Shown here: piece after piece, positions 35,582 to 40,067 of the stretch
Numbering within the stretch: the first letter of the stretch is position 1
Layout of the letters: the number at the start of each line of letters is the position of its first letter
Assembly: GCA_934270345.1 (NCBI GenBank)
Contig: CAKQPT010000022.1
Location: forward strand, 1 to 40,067
DNA length: 40,067 nucleotides
Reading direction: 5' to 3'
From: an uncultured Oribacterium sp.
Lineage (GTDB): Bacteria; Bacillota; Clostridia; Lachnospirales; Lachnospiraceae
Position numbers and translations under genes: made by a program
The notes under the pieces: model-generated
What the model was told of the DNA's origin: nothing
Databases searched by the model: none
What the model saw: the letters and a program-made list of their open reading frames with translations, nothing else

Positions 35582-35617
35582 AAAAAAAGCACGGCGGATT
35601 CAACCGCCGCGCTTTTT
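35582..35617 (-). terminator. dctM terminator
   Basis: A GC-rich stem (GCGCGGCGG-type arm with CCGCCGTGC, 6-base loop) ends in seven Ts on the minus strand, 31 bases after the dctM stop. The opposite strand also has a T-run, so it may act both ways. Confidence 0.85.
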
Positions 35618-35648
35618 AATTGCGTTAATTCACATATAGACACGCTGC

Positions 35649-36983
35649 TTACAGCTTGCCGATCATGGAAAGAACACCGGTACCCTGCTGTACATATCCG
35701 AAGAGCTTCGGGATGATGAGGGAGATGTTCGGAACGAAGGTGATCAGCATCAGTGCGATAACCATCATCAGATAGAACGGAAGCATCGCGACGACGATCT
35801 TCTCCATCGGACGCTTCGCAATCGCTGCACCGATAAAGAGAACCGAGCCAACCGGCGGTGTCAGAAGGCCGATACCACAGTTGAGGACGAGGATGATACC
35901 ATACTGAACCGGATCCATACCGATGTTCATAACGATCGGAAGAAGGATCGGGGTCGAAATCAGGATGATCGGCGCCATATCCATGATGCAGCCGAGGATC
36001 AGAAGGATGAGGTTGACGAGCAGTGCGATGACAACCGGGTTGTTCGAAACACCTGTGATCAGGTTTGCTGCGAGATCCGGAACGTGAAGTCTGGTCAGGC
36101 AGTAGCCGAAGATCGAGGAGGTAGAGATGAGGATCAGTACGATACCGAGGGTCTCTACACAGCTGTCGAGGCACTCCCATGCCTGCTTCCAGTTGATACC
36201 CTTGTATACATAAATCGATACAAGCAGAGAATAGATAACGGCGATCGCAGCAGACTCCGTCGCTGTGAACACACCGGCTACGACACCGACTACGACGATC
36301 AGGATGCACATCAGTGCCCAGATCGAGGTTGCCAAGGTGCGGCCCAGTCTCTTCAGGGAGAACGGCTCTCCCTTTGGATAATGTCTCTTCTTCGAGATGA
36401 TGTAGGAACCGACCATCAGAGAACCTGCGAGAACAACGCCCGGAAGGTAACCTGCGAGGAAGAGGGAGCCGATGGAGATACCACCTGCGGTGGTCGCATA
36501 GATAACCATGTTATGGGATGGCGGAACCAGCATACCCTCGACAGAGGATGCGATGGTAACGGCCGTCGCGAAGTCGACATCATATCCACGGTTGACCATC
36601 ATCGGGATCTCAAGAGAACCGAGGGATGCCGTATCTGCAGAAGCGGATCCGGAAATACCACCGAAGAAGTAGGATGCCAGGATGTTTACCATGGCGAGAC
36701 CACCGGTCATCCAGCCGACACAGGCGTCTGCCAGATCCAGGAGCTTCTCAGAGATACCACCGGTTCCCATGTATACACCCATGGTGATGAAGAACGGAAC
36801 GGCCATCAGTGAGAAGGAAGAAATACCCTTTACCATCTGCTGTGCAACAGTATTCAGAGGAAGTCCCTGATACATCAGGCAGCATACAGAAGAAAGTGCT
36901 ACAGAGTACGCGATCGGCACTCTGAGGAAAATCAGTACGAAGAATGTAATCAGGAGAACTGCAATAGCGGTTGTATTTGCCAT
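35649..36983 (-). CDS. dctM: TRAP transporter large permease subunit
   Basis: DctM is the ion-coupled membrane channel of the TRAP importer. The 444-residue protein has about twelve spans and the family motifs: FLRVPIAYSVALSS near the start, VPFFITMGVYMG, GGISGSASADTASLGS around 110-125, PPSHNMVIYA, and the second-half equivalents MDMAPIILISTPILLP and TPPVGSVLFIG. It starts two bases after dctQ, with the SD inside the dctQ end, so translation is coupled. A terminator follows. Confidence 0.97.
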   Translation of the reverse strand: MANTTAIAVLLITFFVLIFLRVPIAYSVALSSVCCLMYQGLPLNTVAQQMVKGISSFSLMAVPFFITMGVYMGTGGISEKLLDLADACVGWMTGGLAMVNILASYFFGGISGSASADTASLGSLEIPMMVNRGYDVDFATAVTIASSVEGMLVPPSHNMVIYATTAGGISIGSLFLAGYLPGVVLAGSLMVGSYIISKKRHYPKGEPFSLKRLGRTLATSIWALMCILIVVVGVVAGVFTATESAAIAVIYSLLVSIYVYKGINWKQAWECLDSCVETLGIVLILISTSSIFGYCLTRLHVPDLAANLITGVSNNPVVIALLVNLILLILGCIMDMAPIILISTPILLPIVMNIGMDPVQYGIILVLNCGIGLLTPPVGSVLFIGAAIAKRPMEKIVVAMLPFYLMMVIALMLITFVPNISLIIPKLFGYVQQGTGVLSMIGKL

Positions 36984-36985
36984 AA

Positions 36986-37546
36986 TTATTTTGCCTCCTT
37001 TTCATCCGGTGTGCCAAAATGCATGCCGTCATCCGGCTTATAATTCTTATCCATGATATGCTCGATATCGATGACCAGACGCTCCAGCTCGAAGAAGATC
37101 ATCGCGAAGCCGGCCAGTGGAATCGGGAAGTACATCCACTTCTTGCTGAGCCATGGCATGGAGATGAAGGAGCCCTTCGCGCCGATGCCGTTCGCATACT
37201 TCCAGCCGACGATCAGCATGATGAACGCAAGTACCATAACGGCGATATCATCGAGAAGATCCAAAACCTTCAGAAGTCCAACCGGAAGATAACGGTCGAA
37301 GGTCGTCATACGAATATGTGCATTACGACGGATGGCCAGTGCCGCAGAAAGAACGGACATATAGGCCATCAGTGTCAGAATCGTCTCCTCGCCCCAGCCT
37401 GGCGCCGGTAAGAAGGTGAGGTAACGTCCCAGTACAACCCAGGTCATGATGAGGATATCAGCTACGAGAAGCAGCTTACAGAGCACCATGACGATTTTGT
37501 AAACCCAATCATAGATTGGCTCAAACTTTTTTAAAGCGTCAAGCAT
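36986..37546 (-). CDS. dctQ: TRAP transporter small permease subunit
   Basis: DctQ is the four-span small membrane subunit that packs against DctM. The 186 residues include spans at about 18-40, 50-65, 90-108 and 130-150, with the family's LPAPGWGEETILTLMAYMSVLSAALAIRRNAHIRM-type region in the middle. GGGGG lies five bases upstream of the ATG. It is separated from the binding-protein gene by a 97-base gap holding a long stem-loop. Confidence 0.95.
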   Translation of the reverse strand: MLDALKKFEPIYDWVYKIVMVLCKLLLVADILIMTWVVLGRYLTFLPAPGWGEETILTLMAYMSVLSAALAIRRNAHIRMTTFDRYLPVGLLKVLDLLDDIAVMVLAFIMLIVGWKYANGIGAKGSFISMPWLSKKWMYFPIPLAGFAMIFFELERLVIDIEHIMDKNYKPDDGMHFGTPDEKEAK

Positions 37547-37567
37547 AGAATCCCCCTTCTAAAACTA

Positions 37568-37600
37568 TGAGGTGCTCACGGACACGCCGTGAGCACCTCA
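37568..37600 (-). other. long stem-loop between dctP and dctQ
   Basis: A perfect 14-bp stem (TGAGGTGCTCACGG/CCGTGAGCACCTCA) with a 5-base loop is followed by only TAGTTTTAG. It is probably a partial terminator or a 3' stabiliser that keeps the binding protein in excess over the permease. Confidence 0.75.
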
Positions 37601-37643
37601 CTACATGTCATCCGAAAATGACGTTCGTTTGTTTCTGTACAGA

Positions 37644-38804
37644 TTAAGCAAGTGCCTTGATCTGATCAAGTACGTCCTTAAGCTCGCCGGTAGCGTACTC
37701 CTCGGTGATCGGTGCACAAGCTGCCTCCCACTCGGACTTATCGGTGATCTCGATGACGTTGCAGCCACGGCCCTTGAGCTCCTCGAGAACCTTATCCTCG
37801 GTCTCAGCAGCGATCTTCTGGCAGTAATCAGAAGCGATCTTGGAAGCCTCGGTGATAACGTCTCTCTGGTTGTCGGTCAGCTTGTTGTTCCAGGATTCAT
37901 CAGAGATAACAACCTCGATTGCGCCCAGAGTGTGACCATCCAGTGTAAGGTTCGGACCAACCTCGTCGAAACGGTTGGAAGCGTAGTTTGCGATCGGCTG
38001 ACCAGCACCATCAACGGTGTTTGTCTGAAGTGCGGAGTAGAGCTCGGTCATGGAAACAGATGCAGGGTTTGCACCAAGAGAAGAAACCATCTTCTGCATG
38101 ATCGGGTCGTTGGAAACACGGATCTTCATGTTCTTAAGATCAGCAACGGTTGAAACCGGCTTGCTCTCAACAGTGAAGAAGTGTCTGAAGCCCTCCTCGC
38201 CGTAGAAGAGGCCCTTGATACCAACACCAGCCTCCTCAGACTCGTTCAGAATCTCTGCGCCGAGATCGCTGTGAACGAAGTTCCAGAAATGCTCTCTGGA
38301 CTCGAAAACGTACGGGAGAGAAAGAAGAACGGACTTGGATGCGCCGTAGGAAGTCAGAGCGAATGCAGAGATACGGGACATATCGATGTCTCCGCCACCG
38401 CCGAGCATAGAGTCAAGAACGTCCTGCTCTGCGCCGAGTACGCCGGATGCCTGAAGGTCGATGGTGATGGAACCGCCGGAGATTGCCTCAACAGCCTCCT
38501 TGAACTTGCTGTCCATCTGTCCGCAGATGGTACCCTCGAGCGGGTTAACCTCAGCCATGGTCAGGGTTACGGCAGGATCAGCTGCTGCAGCCTCGTTTAC
38601 AGTGTACTCACCGTCTGCTGCTGCGGCTGCCTCAGTCTCTGCCTTCTCCTCTGCTGCTGCAGTGGTCTCCTCAGCGGCTGCCTCGGTAGCTGCTGCAGTG
38701 GTAGCTGCTGCTGCGGTGGTCTCAGCCGGCTTGGATGAGCCACAGGCTGCAAGAGATGCAACCATGGTTGCGGCGAGAACGCCACTTAAGATTCTCTTCT
38801 TCAT
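37644..38804 (-). CDS. dctP: TRAP transporter substrate-binding lipoprotein DctP
   Basis: The binding protein of the local TRAP system, 386 residues. The signal ends in LAAC (Cys21), a lipobox. Residues 27-75 are an Ala/Thr/Glu low-complexity linker that holds the domain off the membrane. The binding domain includes GGGGDIDMSRISAFAL, LPYVFESREHFWNFVHSDLG and MKIRVSNDPIMQKMV. Its start has GGAGG nine bases upstream. It is the first gene of dctPQM and lies just after an AraC-type response regulator, a plausible activator. Confidence 0.96.
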   Translation of the reverse strand: MKKRILSGVLAATMVASLAACGSSKPAETTAAAATTAAATEAAAEETTAAAEEKAETEAAAAADGEYTVNEAAAADPAVTLTMAEVNPLEGTICGQMDSKFKEAVEAISGGSITIDLQASGVLGAEQDVLDSMLGGGGDIDMSRISAFALTSYGASKSVLLSLPYVFESREHFWNFVHSDLGAEILNESEEAGVGIKGLFYGEEGFRHFFTVESKPVSTVADLKNMKIRVSNDPIMQKMVSSLGANPASVSMTELYSALQTNTVDGAGQPIANYASNRFDEVGPNLTLDGHTLGAIEVVISDESWNNKLTDNQRDVITEASKIASDYCQKIAAETEDKVLEELKGRGCNVIEITDKSEWEAACAPITEEYATGELKDVLDQIKALA

Positions 38805-38833
38805 AATAGATATCCTCCATTTTGTATAATTTA

Positions 38834-38878
38834 GACATCCACACTCTGCGGACGTCTTTCACACACAAGTACATTATA
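38834..38878 (-). promoter_or_regulatory. dctP promoter -10 and 5' leader stem-loop
   Basis: A perfect TATAAT (38873-38878) lies 69 bases before the dctP start; the matching -35 position reads TGTCTC, poor, as expected for an activated promoter. Just downstream, GACGTCCGCA and TGTGGATGTC (38834-38856) form a 10-bp stem with a 3-base loop near the 5' end of the mRNA. Confidence 0.5.
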
Positions 38879-38975
38879 AAGAACAATCCTGCGTTGAGAC
38901 AGGGGAAAATTCTGACATTTGCCGTACTATTTTAACATTTTGTTCACAATTGTTATTCACTTTTATCAAAGTATA

Positions 38976-39028
38976 CAAAAAGAGAAGCTGCAATTTGTGC
39001 GATACGCACAGCAAATTATAGCTTCTCT
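38976..39028 (-). terminator. terminator of the response regulator gene
   Basis: An outer 9-bp stem (AGAGAAGCT/AGCTTCTCT) encloses a further nested hairpin (TGTGCG-TAT-CGCACA) and ends in TTTTTG on the minus strand, 26 bases after the stop. Confidence 0.85.
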
Positions 39029-39054
39029 CCCTGTTATGACGGTTTTATGAACAA

Positions 39055-39873
39055 TCAGCTCAGATGATTCCGATACTCCGACGGGCTCATGCCGGTGATC
39101 CGGCGGAACACCTTCGTGAAATAATTACTGTCTGCATAGCCGACCCGCTGCCCGATTTCCTTTACGTTGCAGGAAAGATCCGCGAGCGCCTTCTTCGCGA
39201 GCTCTACCCTGTACTCCGTGAGATAGGTCACGAAATTCTTTCCGAAGTTCTGCTTGAAAAGCTTACAGAAGTAGGCTTCGCTGTAGCCGAAGGCACTCGC
39301 GATATCCAGCACGGAGATATCCTCCATGTAATGCTCCTCCACGTAGTGGCGCATGCGGGATACGGTCTTGTCCTCACCACTCTCTTCCTGCGCATGGCCC
39401 GCTTCGCCTTCGCCCGGCATTTCCGTCCCGGAGGCGCCTCCTGCCGGTGTTTCCGTCTCCACCTGTGGCAGTGGCTGCAGCTGCCCCGCCTTCACCTGAT
39501 CGACATAGTGCATCGCCGAATCGATCGAGAGAAAGAGCTCCGTCTCATCGTACGGCTTCAGCAGATAATCGAGCGCATGCACAGAAATCGCCTTCCGGGC
39601 ATAGTCAAACTCGTTAAAGGCCGTCAGAAAGAGGATGGCACAGTTCCGGTCCTTCTGACGGATCTGCTCCGCTGCCTCCAGTCCCGTGATACCCGGCATC
39701 TCGATGTCCAGCAGCAGAATATCCGCGCCCTTTTCCGCATAGAGCTTCAGCACCTCGCGCCCGTTCTCCGCCTCGTAAAATTCCGCCGTTTCCTCACCGA
39801 ACTTCTGGCGCAGCTTTTTTACCAACACCTTGCGCTCGATGGCCTCATCATCTGCCACCAGGATTCTGTACAT
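39055..39873 (-). CDS. AraC-type response regulator (YesN-like)
   Basis: A 272-residue two-component regulator. The receiver domain (1-125) has the acidic pair Asp8-Asp9, the phosphorylation site Asp56 in LLLDIEMPG, the switch Thr in LFLTAF and Lys107 in YLLKPYDE. A Gly/Glu/Pro-rich linker (about 135-170) leads to an AraC/XylS DNA-binding domain with two helix-turn-helix motifs (ISVLDIASAFGYSEAYFCKL and NVKEIGQRVGYADSNYFTKV). This class usually pairs with a YesM-type sensor kinase, which would lie off the window. AAAGGAG precedes the ATG. The next operon is the TRAP system, its likely target. Confidence 0.95.
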   Translation of the reverse strand: MYRILVADDEAIERKVLVKKLRQKFGEETAEFYEAENGREVLKLYAEKGADILLLDIEMPGITGLEAAEQIRQKDRNCAILFLTAFNEFDYARKAISVHALDYLLKPYDETELFLSIDSAMHYVDQVKAGQLQPLPQVETETPAGGASGTEMPGEGEAGHAQEESGEDKTVSRMRHYVEEHYMEDISVLDIASAFGYSEAYFCKLFKQNFGKNFVTYLTEYRVELAKKALADLSCNVKEIGQRVGYADSNYFTKVFRRITGMSPSEYRNHLS

Positions 39874-39945
39874 ACGCAGCTCCTTTCTTCCATATAAACT
39901 GACATCGAACGGGATCCGCTCCCGCTCGTCTTAAGAATTTCGTAA

Positions 39946-40012
39946 GGGGGGGCTGACCCCATTAAATTTTTCTAAACAGAATCTAAAGCCGAAGTTTATG
40001 GGGTCAGACCCC
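39946..40012. repeat. REP-like inverted repeat with GGGGTCAGACCCC arms
   Basis: CTGACCCCATTAAA (39953-39966) and TTTATGGGGTCAG (39995-40007) pair with one bulge around a loop of about 28 bases. Each arm is also palindromic by itself (GGGG-CTGA-CCCC and GGGG-TCAGA-CCCC). Such TGGGGTCAGACCCC hairpins resemble repeats associated with IS200-like/RAYT transposases. No transposase is visible before the window ends at 40067. Confidence 0.6.
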
Positions 40013-40067
40013 AATGTCGTCAACCCAACGTCAACTTAAGACTGGTTGCTAGAAGAATGATATCACA

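Noticed and set aside
35547..35603. Upstream start for the YcxB-like gene at 35603
   Set aside because: The codons fall in the dctM terminator; a good SD lies before 35546.
1..40067. CRISPR array, tRNA, rRNA or complete insertion sequence
   Set aside because: No regularly spaced repeats, no tRNA cloverleaf, no rRNA sequence and no transposase were recognised on either strand; only the REP-like element at 39946-40012 hints at mobility.

Overview
The window is a 40-kb stretch of a Bacillota (Clostridia) chromosome, most likely from a member of the Lachnospiraceae. The evidence is a Firmicutes-type S10-spc-alpha ribosomal cluster that runs on into the ECF transporter, truA and rplM-rpsI genes, zinc-type S14, 4-Cys adenylate kinase, DnaD/DnaC primosome genes, TRAP transport with a YesN-like regulator, and strong AGGAGG ribosome binding sites. 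The family assignment is inference. Every supported gene lies on the minus strand, so transcription runs from high to low coordinates.

Region 39055-40067 and 35649-38804: an AraC-type response regulator is followed by a complete TRAP transporter (dctP-dctQ-dctM) with its own terminators. A REP-like inverted repeat closes the window edge. Region 32406-35546: a small YcxB-like membrane protein, an orphan TRAP binding lipoprotein and murC look like one tight transcription unit. Region 31872-32405 has no gene. It is packed with DnaA boxes, two of them in convergent pairs on either side of a predicted promoter, plus AT-rich palindromes, and lies upstream of dnaD-dnaC. Region 26269-30032 holds prs, an acyltransferase-3 membrane protein and a SAM methyltransferase.

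Region 7815-24069 is the S10-spc-alpha cluster: rpsJ-rplC-rplD-rplW-rplB-rpsS-rplV-rpsC-rplP-rpmC-rpsQ-rplN-rplX-rplE-rpsN, then a 330-base gap with a predicted internal promoter, then rpsH-rplF-rplR-rpsE-rpmD-rplO-secY-adk-map-infA-rpmJ-rpsM-rpsK-rpsD-rpoA-rplQ. The str operon (rpsL, rpsG, fusA, tuf) is not directly upstream. The cluster is bracketed by two secreted proteins with cell-wall-binding repeats (24715-25962 upstream, 6018-7601 downstream), each with its own promoter and terminator. After the second, the usual tail resumes: a single gene encoding both ECF ATPases fused, ecfT, truA, a HAD phosphatase, then rplM-rpsI from a strong promoter with a 220-base structured leader.

Most genes are housekeeping. 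The parts most worth a second look are the DnaA-box region at 32068-32309, the fused EcfA gene with a TTG start, the insertions in L17 and TruA, the leaders of rpsJ, rpsH and rplM, and the wall proteins flanking the ribosomal cluster. Promoters, terminators and stem-loops were found by eye and are predictions.
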